Of a stretch of 15,535 nucleotides of DNA, positions 6,783 to 14,121 are shown piece after piece; the first letter of the stretch is position 1, and every line of letters begins with the position of its first letter. The notes below the pieces were generated by a model. That model did no database searches and was not told the DNA's origin. It was given only the letters and a program-made list of their open reading frames with translations. The position numbers and the translations under genes were made by a program. Origin of the DNA: JBFKMV01 sp041629655 (lineage in GTDB: Bacteria; Acidobacteriota; Polarisedimenticolia; Polarisedimenticolales; Polarisedimenticolaceae); the NCBI GenBank assembly GCA_041629655.1, contig JBFKMV010000121.1, positions 1 to 15,535 on the forward strand. Direction: 5' to 3'.

Positions 6783-7772
6783 TCAGCCCAGCAGCCCGTT
6801 GGCCGCCAGCCAGCGATGGGAGTCCTCGACCATCGTGCGCAACGGCACCGGCGCGTAGCCCAGCACCCGCACCGCCTTGTCGCTCCGGCAGCGCACGTTC
6901 GACGAGGCCAGCGCCGCCATCTCGGGCGAGATCAGCGGCGGCTTGCCCGTCACGGCGGCGACCGCGGCGCCGAGTCGTCCGAACAGCTTGACCACGAACG
7001 GGGACACCGTCTTCGTGGGTAGCGGCTTGCCGCACAGCTCGGCGGCGATCCGCGCCAGGTCGAGGTACGACGCGTCGACGCCGCCGAGCAGGTGGTTCTC
7101 GCCGCGCCCGCCGCGCTCCACGGCGCGCAGGTGGACGCGCACGACCTCGCGAACGTGACAGAACGAGCCGCTGCCCGGCGGCACGCCCTTGAACTTGCCG
7201 GCGTGGGTCTGCCGGATCACCGCGGCCCAGCCGGTGCGGTCGTAGGGCCCCATGATGTTCGCCGGGTTGAGGATCGTCGCGTCGAGCCCCCGCTCGATGC
7301 CGCGGCGCACCTCGACCTCGGCCAGCGCCTTGGTGCGCAGGTAGCCGATCCAGGAGCGCGTGGCGTTCTCGGGCGTCGACTCGTCGACCGGATCGTCGTG
7401 CATGCCGAACGCCGCGATGGACGAGGTGTGGACCAGGCGGCGGGCGCGCTTCGCCAGCGCGGCCGCAACGACGTTGCGCGTGCCCCCGACGTTGATGCGC
7501 TCCTGCTCGGCGTTGTTGCGCGACCAGAAGCTGAGATCGGCGGCGGCGTGGAACACCGCGTCGGGTGTCTCCGGCATCGCGCGGAGCAGCGAGTCGGCGT
7601 CGGTGATGTCGCCGACCGCGAAGCGGACGGCGTCGGTTCCCGGCTCCCGGAGCGGCTCGAGCCGCGAGCTTTCGCGGTGGAGGACCGTGGCCGTCCAGCC
7701 CTCCTCGACCAGGTGCCGGATCAGGTTGATGCCGACGAAGCCGGTCCCGCCGGTGACGAACGCGTGGGGCAT
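6783..7772 (-). CDS. Extended SDR, NAD(P)-dependent epimerase / dihydroflavonol-4-reductase-like
   Basis: 329 residues, normal for the family. The N-terminal Rossmann motif TGGTGFVG (7-14) binds NAD(P). The catalytic set is visible: Ser117/118 in HTSSIAAFG, and Tyr144 with Lys148 in YLRTK. NPANIMGPYDRTG (about 168-180) is the usual active-site text of DFR-like SDRs, which reduce a ketone or epimerise or dehydrogenate a sugar, sterol or polyketide-like substrate. The substrate cannot be read. The ATG lies 18 bp behind the stop of the acyl-CoA dehydrogenase gene on the same strand, so the two are probably co-transcribed. A TACAAT hexamer (minus, 7784-7779) just before the ATG could add an internal leaderless promoter, but it has no convincing -35. 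Membership in the SDR superfamily is near certain; the subfamily is less so. Confidence 0.9.
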   Translation of the reverse strand: MPHAFVTGGTGFVGINLIRHLVEEGWTATVLHRESSRLEPLREPGTDAVRFAVGDITDADSLLRAMPETPDAVFHAAADLSFWSRNNAEQERINVGGTRNVVAAALAKRARRLVHTSSIAAFGMHDDPVDESTPENATRSWIGYLRTKALAEVEVRRGIERGLDATILNPANIMGPYDRTGWAAVIRQTHAGKFKGVPPGSGSFCHVREVVRVHLRAVERGGRGENHLLGGVDASYLDLARIAAELCGKPLPTKTVSPFVVKLFGRLGAAVAAVTGKPPLISPEMAALASSNVRCRSDKAVRVLGYAPVPLRTMVEDSHRWLAANGLLG

Positions 7773-7790
7773 GAGCGGATTGTAGCCCGG

Positions 7791-9407
7791 TCAGCGGCTA
7801 CAGCGGTCGATCAGCTCGCCGTAGCCTTCGCGGACCGGGTCCTCGCCCAGTCGCCGCAGCCGGGTCAGCTCGGCCCGGGCGCGCACGCCGGGATCGTCGA
7901 CACCCTGAAGCGCCGCCAGGTGCAGCCACGAGCCCAGCCGGTCGCAGACGCGCCGCAGCAGCAGCGTGTCCTGCTCGCGCAGGCAGCGTTCGAAGGCCTC
8001 GCGGTCGCGTCGCAGCGCGTCGCCACCCAGGCGCTCCTCGAGCGCGGCAAAGAACCCCGCGTGCATGCCCCGCCCCGACCCGTCGCGCAGCACCTGCATG
8101 CGCAGGGTGTGGTGGGTTCCCTCCCAGTTCTCGTAGACCACGTTGTCGCGCAGCAGCCGCGGCAGCACGCTGAAGCTCTCGATGGTGCCGTTGCCGCCCA
8201 GGATCTCGATGCCGCGGTTGATCGCGCCGTGCGCGATGACCGCGGTGCGCACCTTGTTCAGGTTGAGGCCGACGCGTAGGAAGGACCGCTCGGCGTCCGA
8301 CGCCTCGCCGGCGTCGGCACGCTGCTGCACCTGGGCGAGCCAGAACGAGCCGGCCAGCGCGGCCTCGGCGTCGGCCAGGATCGCGGCCAGCGTCTCCTTG
8401 ACCAGCGGGTAGCGGATGATCGCCTCGCCGAAGGCGCGGCGGTGCTCGGCGTAGCCGCGCGCGACCAGGTACGCGCGGTGGGCCAGTCCCGCGCAGCCGA
8501 ACGCGTTGTACAGCCGGCTGGTGTTGATGATCAGCTCCATGGTGTTGCGGAAACCGTTCTCGAGCGGTCCGAGCGGCTCGGCGCGGGCGCCCGCGAAGTC
8601 GATCTCCGCGGTGACCATGGTCCGCGTGCCGAGCTTGTCCTTGAGCCGCCGCAGCCGGAAGCCGTTCGGTTGCCCGTCGACCTCGCGCGGCACCAGGAAC
8701 AAACCCAGGCCGTCGGTGCCCCCGGCCGCGTCGGGTGGCCGGGCCGTGATCAGGAACAGCTGGGCGTCGGCGCTGGAGCAGAACCACTTCTCGCCCTCGA
8801 TCCGCCAGCTTCCGTCGCGCTGCGGCACGGCGCGCACGGCGTTGGCGCCGACGTCGGAGCCGCCCTGCACCTCGGTCAGGAACTGCGCGCCGGCGTAGTG
8901 CTCGCCGTAGACCGGCCTCAGCAGCCCCGGCAGCCATGCCGCGCGCTGCTCCTCGGTGCCGAGCGCCTGGAGCGCCCGGATCGCGCCGGCGGTGCAGGCC
9001 AGCGGGCAGTTGTGCCCGCCCTCGCCGACGTGCGAGGAGAGGTAGAACAGCGACAGGATGAACGGGTGCGGGTTCGGCCGCTCGGCGTAGGCCGCCATGA
9101 TCCCGCTGCCGTAGATCAGCTCGCCCGCGCGGTGGTAGCTCGGGTGGTGCGCGAACCCGGCGACGTGGCGGCCGGCGCGATCGTGGGTCGCAAGCTCGGG
9201 CATGTTGCCGGGGCGGTTGTTCTCGACCACCGCGTCGTCCAGCGGTCCCGCGGCGACGGCGCCGAAGTCCCGCAGCGTCCCCACGCGATCGCCGAGACCC
9301 GCCCGCTCGACCAGGATCCGGAGCAGCGTGTCGGCGTCGTAGAAGTTCTTCGGTTGCGCGGCAATCCACTCGGACAGCGCCGCGCGGCCCTCTTCGCCGG
9401 TGCTCAT
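7791..9407 (-). CDS. AidB-like acyl-CoA dehydrogenase family flavoprotein
   Basis: 538 residues, the length of the long AidB-type branch rather than the roughly 380-residue short-chain enzymes. Family marks are TEVQGGSDVGAN (178-189), GEKWFCSSADAQ (FAD/substrate loop), YPLVKETLA, GGNGTIESFSVLPRLLRD and YENWEGTHHTLRM, with the acidic residue of WEGT near 428-431 in the usual active-site region. These proteins bind FAD and oxidise acyl-CoA thioesters at C2-C3, or, as in E. coli AidB, have a poorly understood stress role with weak dehydrogenase activity. The ATG has a Shine-Dalgarno (CGGGAGC, minus 9421-9415) and an extended -10 box upstream. It is first in a two-gene unit with the SDR and divergent from the hydroxylase gene, which suggests lipid metabolism. 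The physiological substrate is unknown. Confidence 0.92.
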   Translation of the reverse strand: MSTGEEGRAALSEWIAAQPKNFYDADTLLRILVERAGLGDRVGTLRDFGAVAAGPLDDAVVENNRPGNMPELATHDRAGRHVAGFAHHPSYHRAGELIYGSGIMAAYAERPNPHPFILSLFYLSSHVGEGGHNCPLACTAGAIRALQALGTEEQRAAWLPGLLRPVYGEHYAGAQFLTEVQGGSDVGANAVRAVPQRDGSWRIEGEKWFCSSADAQLFLITARPPDAAGGTDGLGLFLVPREVDGQPNGFRLRRLKDKLGTRTMVTAEIDFAGARAEPLGPLENGFRNTMELIINTSRLYNAFGCAGLAHRAYLVARGYAEHRRAFGEAIIRYPLVKETLAAILADAEAALAGSFWLAQVQQRADAGEASDAERSFLRVGLNLNKVRTAVIAHGAINRGIEILGGNGTIESFSVLPRLLRDNVVYENWEGTHHTLRMQVLRDGSGRGMHAGFFAALEERLGGDALRRDREAFERCLREQDTLLLRRVCDRLGSWLHLAALQGVDDPGVRARAELTRLRRLGEDPVREGYGELIDRCSR

Positions 9408-9428
9408 TTTTCAGGCTCCCGTGCCGGA

Positions 9429-9437
9429 ATCGTAGCA
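9429..9437 (-). promoter_or_regulatory. Extended -10 promoter TGCTACGAT for the acyl-CoA dehydrogenase-SDR unit
   Basis: Read on the minus strand, TGC precedes TACGAT (9434-9429). No -35 is visible at 17-18 bp. Initiation about 7 nt downstream gives a leader of about 15 nt that holds the Shine-Dalgarno CGGGAGC (9421-9415) before the ATG at 9407. Confidence 0.5.
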
Positions 9438-9484
9438 CGCTGCGCCGGAGTGCACGCGCGGTGTTTCGTACCGGGAGCGTCCCG

Positions 9485-9493
9485 TGATAGGCT
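9485..9493 (+). promoter_or_regulatory. Extended -10 promoter TGATAGGCT for the hydroxylase gene
   Basis: TGA precedes TAGGCT (9488-9493), and no good -35 is present. The expected transcription start (about 9500) is only a few bases before the GTG at 9503, and no Shine-Dalgarno exists there, so the mRNA is probably leaderless. It lies back to back with the minus-strand promoter at 9437-9429, with about 50 bp between the two -10 boxes. Confidence 0.55.
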
Positions 9494-9502
9494 CGTCGGA
9501 TC

Positions 9503-10063
9503 GTGAAATTTGCGGCCTTGTTCCTGGCCGGCGCCGCCCTGTGGACGCTGCTGGAATGGGCGATCCACAACGGGCTCGGCCATCACGGCAAGGGGCGAAA
9601 CCCCTTCGGCAAGGAACACCTGCGCCACCACGCGACCACCGACTACTTCGCGCCCCCGTGGAGGAAGGCGCTGGTCGCGCTGATCGTCGCCGGCGGGATC
9701 TGGGCCCTGCTGCAGCTCGCGCTGCCGGCGCTGGGGGCCGCGGTGATGACGGCCGGCCTGCTGGCGGCCTACGTCGGCTACGAGGTGATCCATCTGCGCT
9801 GCCACACCCGTCCGCCGCAGGGCCGCTACGGCCGCTGGGTCCGCCGCCACCACTTCCACCACCACTTCCAAAACCCGCGGGTCAACCACGGCGTGTCCAC
9901 GCCGATCTGGGACCTCGTCTTCGGAACCTACGTCCCGGTGACCGGCCCGGTGACGATCCCCCGCCGCGCCGCCGTGCCGTGGTTGATCGACCCGGAGACC
10001 GGTGACGTCCGCCCGCGGTTCGCCGCCGACTACCGAACGATCCGACGCGGGGCCGCACGGTAG
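9503..10063 (+). CDS. Fatty-acid hydroxylase / sterol desaturase superfamily membrane protein
   Basis: 186 residues from a GTG start with no Shine-Dalgarno but an extended -10 box 9 bp upstream. Histidine clusters of the non-haem di-iron membrane hydroxylases are visible: HNGLGHH (21-27), HLRHH (38-42), HLRCH (96-100) and RRHHFHHHF (113-121), then NHGVSTPIWDLVFGTY, a family-typical C-terminal text. Hydrophobic segments lie near 5-18, 55-72 and 75-95. Members use O2 and a di-iron centre to hydroxylate or desaturate acyl chains, sterols or carotenoids. The protein is compact for the family, near the size of single-domain fatty-acid 2-hydroxylase-like proteins. The divergent acyl-CoA dehydrogenase and SDR suggest joint lipid tailoring. 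A truncated copy of its last third lies at 13912-14121. The exact substrate is unknown. Confidence 0.88.
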   Translation: MKFAALFLAGAALWTLLEWAIHNGLGHHGKGRNPFGKEHLRHHATTDYFAPPWRKALVALIVAGGIWALLQLALPALGAAVMTAGLLAAYVGYEVIHLRCHTRPPQGRYGRWVRRHHFHHHFQNPRVNHGVSTPIWDLVFGTYVPVTGPVTIPRRAAVPWLIDPETGDVRPRFAADYRTIRRGAAR

Positions 10064-10082
10064 GCCGACATCGCCGTCGGCC
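10063..10082 (+). terminator. Weak stem-loop at the hydroxylase stop codon
   Basis: GGCCGAC (10063-10069) and GTCGGCC (10076-10082) form a 7-bp stem with a 6-nt loop, starting on the last base of the stop codon. The sequence that follows is only mildly T-rich, so termination is uncertain. Confidence 0.3.
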
Positions 10083-10116
10083 GGTCGTCGTTCAGCGTGC
10101 AAGCGATACGAAGCGG

Positions 10117-10145
10117 TTGACCTGGCCGTCCGCTGCCGTTAGAGT
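10117..10145 (+). promoter_or_regulatory. Promoter TTGACC-17-TAGAGT for the outer-membrane protein
   Basis: TTGACC (10117-10122) and TAGAGT (10140-10145) are 17 bp apart. This is the same -35 and spacing as the promoter at 4954-4982. Initiation near 10152 leaves a 30-nt leader that contains the Shine-Dalgarno GGAGGA (10169-10174). Confidence 0.75.
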
Positions 10146-10181
10146 TCGGGCAACTTTGCTGAAGCGATGGAGGAATTGCTG

Positions 10182-10769
10182 ATGCGATTACGTGTGGGGA
10201 ACGTGTTGTGGATGGTCGTGGTGGTGGCACTGGCGGTATCGACCCCGGCCCTGGCCGGGGGAGAGGCCAACGTCTTCCTCGGTCAAAAGGACGTCAAGGA
10301 CCTGGACGACGATCTGGACGAGTTCGGCGTCGCGCTGACGTTCGGCGGGGACTGGCCCGTCGCCATCGCGGTGGACATCCTGCGCGGCGACATCAGCGAG
10401 AGCTACACGTACTATTACGTGGGCGACGGGGGGGTCTACACCGCGAACGCCGAAGCCGAGGTGTTGGAGGTGAACCTCGGGGTCCGCAAGACCTTCCTGG
10501 ACGGCAAGGTGCAGCCCTACGTCGGCGGCGGCGTCGTGTGGGCCGATCTCGATTTCTCGGTGAGCGTCCCCGGCCTCGGCTCGTTCTCCGAGAGCGACAG
10601 CGGCGTGGGCTTCTGGGGTAACGCGGGCGTGCTGTTCCGGATCGGGGAGCGCTTCAACGTCGGCGTCGACGTGCGCCGCTCGGACGTCGACGCGGATATC
10701 GAGGGCGAGAGCGTCGAGATCGGAGGCACCCACTACGGCGTCTTACTCGGGTTCCGCTGGGGCGGTTAG
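10182..10769 (+). CDS. Small outer-membrane beta-barrel protein
   Basis: 195 residues. The ATG at 10182 is chosen over the in-frame ATG at 10167 because GGAGGA (10169-10174) is a perfect Shine-Dalgarno for it, 7 nt away, and because the signal peptide (residues 1-25, ending ALA) then has normal length. The mature part alternates polar and hydrophobic residues in hairpins: VLEVNLGVRKTFLDGKVQPYV, GGGVVWADLDFSV, VGFWGNAGVLFRIGERFNVG and finally HYGVLLGFRWGG, as in 8-strand OmpX/OmpA-like barrels. Loops are acidic (VKDLDDDLDEFG). I do not recognise a specific family or function; structural porin-like or envelope-integrity roles are possible. It is a single-gene unit with its own promoter and a strong terminator. 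Confidence 0.85.
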   Translation: MRLRVGNVLWMVVVVALAVSTPALAGGEANVFLGQKDVKDLDDDLDEFGVALTFGGDWPVAIAVDILRGDISESYTYYYVGDGGVYTANAEAEVLEVNLGVRKTFLDGKVQPYVGGGVVWADLDFSVSVPGLGSFSESDSGVGFWGNAGVLFRIGERFNVGVDVRRSDVDADIEGESVEIGGTHYGVLLGFRWGG

Positions 10770-10807
10770 AGCAACCGCCTGACAGCGGAACGACACGGAT
10801 GATCACG

Positions 10808-10845
10808 AACGGCCGGCGGTGCGATGCCGCCGGCCGTTTTCGTTT
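10808..10845 (+). terminator. Strong intrinsic terminator after the outer-membrane protein gene
   Basis: A perfect 12-bp GC-rich stem (10808-10819 with 10827-10838) with a 7-nt loop is followed by a T-rich run (TTTTCGTTT). It lies 38 bp behind the stop codon and isolates the next gene, which then needs its own promoter. Confidence 0.88.
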
Positions 10846-10859
10846 GCCGGCGTCGCTGC

Positions 10860-10868
10860 TGCTATGCT
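10860..10868 (+). promoter_or_regulatory. Extended -10 promoter TGCTATGCT for the phosphodiesterase-TPR gene
   Basis: TGC precedes TATGCT (10863-10868), 15 bp after the terminator tract. No -35 stands out. Initiation near 10875 is only about 4 nt before the ATG at 10879, where no Shine-Dalgarno exists, so a leaderless or near-leaderless mRNA is expected. Confidence 0.5.
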
Positions 10869-10878
10869 CTGCTCGTTC

Positions 10879-13776
10879 ATGAATTCGTCACGCCATGAAC
10901 CGGGATTACGAGGTTCAGGCAGGGTCGTCGTGCTGATCCTGCTGGCCGTTCTGGCCGCCTTGTACCTGCTGGTCGGGTTGCACCGCGTGCCGGCGGACGC
11001 GGTCGCGTTGCGGGACTCGTGGATCCGTTCCGGACGCGTGCTGGGGCCGGGGACGCATGCCACGTTCCCCGGTCTCGAACGCGTCACCGAACTCGATCCG
11101 TTCCGTCGCCGCGGCCGGTTGGCCTTCGCCACGCCCGAGGGGGCGGAGCTGGACCTGGTCCTCGACCTCGATCAGAGGCTCACCGCGGACGGGGCCACGC
11201 GCCTGCTGGCAACGAACGGCGGGGAGGTGTCCTACCCCGCCCTCGAGGCCGCGATCGATGCGCTGGTGGTCGACGCGATTCGCCGGGCCACGCCGGCGGG
11301 CGATCTCCCGCAGCTCGACTCGCGGACCCGTGCGGCCGTCGAGCAGGCGCTGTCCCGCTTCGGCGATCCGCCGGAGACGCTGCGGCTGGACTACGACCCC
11401 GAATCGCCCGTATCGCTGGCGATCCGGGAGAGCGAGGCCTGGCGGCGGATTCGCGAGCAGCGGCACGACACCGCCACGCCGATCCTGGTCGTCGGCCTCG
11501 ACGGGGCCGACTGGCAGATCGCCGAGCCGCTGATGGAGAAAGGCCGGCTGCCCAACCTGCGCCGGCTGCGCGAGCGCGGGGCGTGGGGCAACATCAAGGC
11601 CCTGACCCCGGTGCTGAGCCCGCTGCTGTGGACCAGCGTGGCGACCGGGGTGCGGGCCGACCGCCACGGGGTGCTGGACTTCCTGGTTCGCGACCGCGCC
11701 AGCGGGCAGCTCGTTCCGGTCAACAGCCGCTTCCGGCGGGTGCGGGCGCTGTGGAACCTGTTCTCGGAAGCCGGATCGAGCGTGGACGTCGTGGCCTGGT
11801 GGGCCACCTGGCCCGCGGAGCCGATCCGCGGCCATCTCGTCACCGATCGCGTGGCCTATTCGCTGTTCGACTACGACGTGCCCGCGGACGGGCTGGGCAC
11901 GACCCATCCCGCGCGGTACTTCGAGCAGCTCCGCGAGCGGCTGGTCGCCGAGGACGAGATCACGTTCGAGGACGTCTCGCGCTTCGTCGACGTGACTGCC
12001 GAGGAATTCGCGGCGGCGCGGCGGCGCATGCGCGAGGACCGGGCGCGCGCGGTTCGCGAACCGCTCAACCACCTGGTGAAGGTGCTGGCCGCGACACGCA
12101 ACTATCATCGCATCACGCTCGACCTGATCGAGCAGGGGCAGTCCGATCTCACGGCGGTCTACTACCAGGGCATCGACGAGGTCTGTCACCGCTTCATGCA
12201 CTTCATGCCTCCGCGCCTCCCGCAGGTCGATCCACGCGACGTCGAGCGCTACGGCCGGGCCGTGGAGCGCTTCTACGAGTACCAGGACGAGCTGCTCGGC
12301 GAGCTGCTGGAGGCGATCGACCCGCGGACGGCGGTGGTGGTGCTGTCGGACCACGGATTCGTGAACCGCGCCGACCGGCCACGCGGCGAGACCGCCGACA
12401 TCGAGGGCAAGCCGGGCCGCTGGCACCGTCCCTACGGCGTACTCGTCCTCGCGGGGCCGGCCATCGAGCGTAAGCGGTTGGATACCAGCTCGCTGCTCGA
12501 CATCTTTCCGACGGTGCTGTACCTGGCCGGCCTGCCCGTTCCCGCGGACGCCGACGGTCGCGTGCTGGACGCGGCGATCCGGCCCGGGTTCCGCGAGCGA
12601 TTCCCGCAGCGCGAGATTCCGACCTACGAAGTGACCCCGTTCCGGCACGGCAGCGCGACCTCGGCTCAGGCGATCGCGGCGGTGGACCGCGAGATCGTCG
12701 AGAACCTGCGGGCCCTCGGTTACATCGGCGGCTCGGGAGAGTCGTTCCCCGAGCAGGAGCTGCCCGCGGCTGCCGGAGGATCGGCCGACCCCGGCGCGCC
12801 GACGGTGACGGCCCACTCCAACCTGGCCGCGGTGTTGCTGGCCGCGGGAGACCTCGAGGGGGCCGAACGCGAGATCGACGCGGCGCTCCGGATGCAGCCC
12901 GGGTTCGACGTCGCCCGCCGCCAGTCGTTCACGTTGCGGGTCGGCCAGCAACGCTACGACGAGGCGCTCGAGGTGGCCGAAGCTCTGGTGAACGGAGGCG
13001 AGGACCTCGACCCGCGTTTCCTGGCGCAGATCGCCGACGCCTACCAGGCGGCCGGCAGGACGGCCGAGGGCGTGCGGGTGTTCCGCGACAGCGTCGGGCG
13101 CGGCCGCTGGGCGCATGGCTCGGCGCTGGCCCGGCTGTCCCTGGCCAACGGGGACGCGACAACGGCCGAGCGCGCGGCGCGCGACGTGCTGGCGCGCGAC
13201 CCGCTCAACGAGGACGCGATGGTGACGCTGTTCCGCCTGGCGCAGGCCCGCCGGGACCTGGCCGCGCTGGAACCGCTGCTGCGCGCGGCGCTCGACCGCA
13301 ACCCGCGCGCCGTGATGCACCTCAACTGGCTGGCCATCGCCCGGGAGAGCGCCGGGGACATACAGGAAGCCAGCGCGTTGCTGCAGCGCGCCCTGGACTC
13401 CAACCCCGACCACGGCCCGTCGATGGCCAACCTTGGAGCGTTCTACAGCCGCCACGGACGCGGCGCCGAGGCGATCGAGCTGTTGCAGCGCGCCCTGCGC
13501 ATCAATCCCGATAACGCCGAGGCCCGCATCAACCTCGGATCCGCGTTCGCGCGGGAAGGCCGTCTCGAAGAGGCGATCGTCGAGTTCCGCCGCGCGCTGG
13601 AGGACGGCGAGCCGCGCACCGACCTGTTCAATGCGTTGGCCCGCGCCCACGGCAGCCTCGGCCGGCTGTCGGAGGCGGCCGAGTGGCTGCGGCGCTCGCT
13701 GGAGCTGGACCCCACGCAGGCCGAGGTTCGCAGGACCCTTGCGCAGCTGGACGCACGCGCCGGCGCGGCCTCCTGA
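10879..13776 (+). CDS. Membrane-anchored fusion: SPFH-like region, alkaline-phosphatase-superfamily phosphodiesterase, TPR array
   Basis: 965 residues. The ATG at 10879 is chosen because an earlier in-frame start would lie inside the upstream terminator; GTG 10930 is an alternative. One membrane segment (16-34) is followed by a region (about 35-185) that reads like SPFH/band-7 proteins (VPADAVALRDSW, RVLGPGTHATFPGLERV). The catalytic domain (about 200-560) shows the expected metal and active-site set: Asp208 (VGLDGAD), candidate nucleophile Ser247 (TPVLSPLLWTSVATG), His263, Asp433 and His437 (GIDEVCH), Asp491-His492 (LSDHGF) and His516 (GRWHRPYG). This fits type I phosphodiesterase/nucleotide pyrophosphatase-like enzymes. 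About eight TPRs fill 640-960. It probably hydrolyses a phosphoester or transfers a phospho-group outside the cytoplasm while the TPRs hold partners. The substrate is unknown. The SPFH call is the least certain part. Confidence 0.88.
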   Translation: MNSSRHEPGLRGSGRVVVLILLAVLAALYLLVGLHRVPADAVALRDSWIRSGRVLGPGTHATFPGLERVTELDPFRRRGRLAFATPEGAELDLVLDLDQRLTADGATRLLATNGGEVSYPALEAAIDALVVDAIRRATPAGDLPQLDSRTRAAVEQALSRFGDPPETLRLDYDPESPVSLAIRESEAWRRIREQRHDTATPILVVGLDGADWQIAEPLMEKGRLPNLRRLRERGAWGNIKALTPVLSPLLWTSVATGVRADRHGVLDFLVRDRASGQLVPVNSRFRRVRALWNLFSEAGSSVDVVAWWATWPAEPIRGHLVTDRVAYSLFDYDVPADGLGTTHPARYFEQLRERLVAEDEITFEDVSRFVDVTAEEFAAARRRMREDRARAVREPLNHLVKVLAATRNYHRITLDLIEQGQSDLTAVYYQGIDEVCHRFMHFMPPRLPQVDPRDVERYGRAVERFYEYQDELLGELLEAIDPRTAVVVLSDHGFVNRADRPRGETADIEGKPGRWHRPYGVLVLAGPAIERKRLDTSSLLDIFPTVLYLAGLPVPADADGRVLDAAIRPGFRERFPQREIPTYEVTPFRHGSATSAQAIAAVDREIVENLRALGYIGGSGESFPEQELPAAAGGSADPGAPTVTAHSNLAAVLLAAGDLEGAEREIDAALRMQPGFDVARRQSFTLRVGQQRYDEALEVAEALVNGGEDLDPRFLAQIADAYQAAGRTAEGVRVFRDSVGRGRWAHGSALARLSLANGDATTAERAARDVLARDPLNEDAMVTLFRLAQARRDLAALEPLLRAALDRNPRAVMHLNWLAIARESAGDIQEASALLQRALDSNPDHGPSMANLGAFYSRHGRGAEAIELLQRALRINPDNAEARINLGSAFAREGRLEEAIVEFRRALEDGEPRTDLFNALARAHGSLGRLSEAAEWLRRSLELDPTQAEVRRTLAQLDARAGAAS

Positions 13777-13848
13777 GCCCGATCGCGGCAGCCGTGCAGC
13801 GGTCAGGCGCGCGCGCGACGATCGACGGGCCGCACCACACCGTTTTCC

Positions 13849-13857
13849 TGGTAGAGT
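13849..13857 (+). promoter_or_regulatory. Extended -10 box TGGTAGAGT upstream of the hydroxylase remnant
   Basis: TGG precedes TAGAGT (13852-13857), with no -35. The box and the following 28 bp resemble the promoter and leader of the TonB receptor gene at 14866-14902. It may transcribe the truncated hydroxylase frame or may be a fossil. Confidence 0.4.
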
Positions 13858-13885
13858 CGCAGCCAGACCCGGCGCGACCGTCACC
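13849..13885 (+). repeat. 37-bp promoter-leader repeat, copy 1
   Basis: An ungapped comparison with 14866-14902 matches 30 of 37 positions, including the whole TGGTAGAGTCG block and the CCGGCGC core. Outside these 37 bp the two regions diverge. It sits directly upstream of the truncated hydroxylase frame. Confidence 0.6.
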
Positions 13886-13911
13886 TCGACGACATCGGAA
13901 CCGCCAGCAGC

Positions 13912-14121
13912 TTCCAGGACCCGCGGGTCAACCACGGCGTGTCCACGCCGATCTGGGACCTCGTCTTCGGAACCTATGTGCCGGTGACCGGGCCGATCCG
14001 CGTGCCGCGCCGCGCGGTGGTACCGTGGCTGATCGATCCCGAGACCGGCGAGGTGCGAGCGGAATTCGCCGCCGATTACCGCCGCAAAGCAACCGGGCCC
14101 GACGACTTCCGCCGTCAGTAG
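13912..14121 (+). pseudogene. Truncated duplicate of the fatty-acid hydroxylase gene (C-terminal third)
   Basis: The frame encodes FQDPRVNHGVSTPIWDLV and continues through PWLIDPETGEVRAEFAADYR to a stop at 14119-14121. It matches about the last 65 residues of the protein at 9503-10063, with conservative changes and a different tail. All histidine clusters except the final NH are missing: the 135 bp between the previous stop and the homology hold no family sequence, so an iron enzyme is impossible. The best start would be GTG 13939 (60 residues), with no Shine-Dalgarno. Bases 13920-13976 are identical to 9874-9930 (57 bp), while the flanking sequence differs at many codon third positions. The last 7 bp overlap the 3' end of the convergent lipoprotein gene. 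A short expressed remnant protein is possible but unlikely. Confidence 0.8.

Noticed and set aside
9415..9478. Inverted repeat GCTCCCG/CGGGAGC in the divergent hydroxylase/acyl-CoA dehydrogenase region as an operator
   Set aside because: The arms are 50 bp apart and one arm is simply the Shine-Dalgarno of the minus-strand gene, so chance is the simpler explanation.
10167..10181. ATG 10167 as start of the outer-membrane protein
   Set aside because: It has no Shine-Dalgarno, and the GGAGGA that follows it serves the ATG at 10182.
10915..13935. A very long open frame (about 1000 codons) on the minus strand opposite the phosphodiesterase-TPR gene
   Set aside because: It is a GC-driven antisense shadow: its protein is low-complexity, rich in Arg, Gly, Val and Ala, with no motif, while the plus-strand frame has a full set of catalytic motifs.
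13912..14121. Mobile element as the source of the hydroxylase duplicate
   Set aside because: No transposase, terminal inverted repeats or target-site duplication were seen around either copy; the only repeat nearby is the 37-bp promoter-leader similarity.
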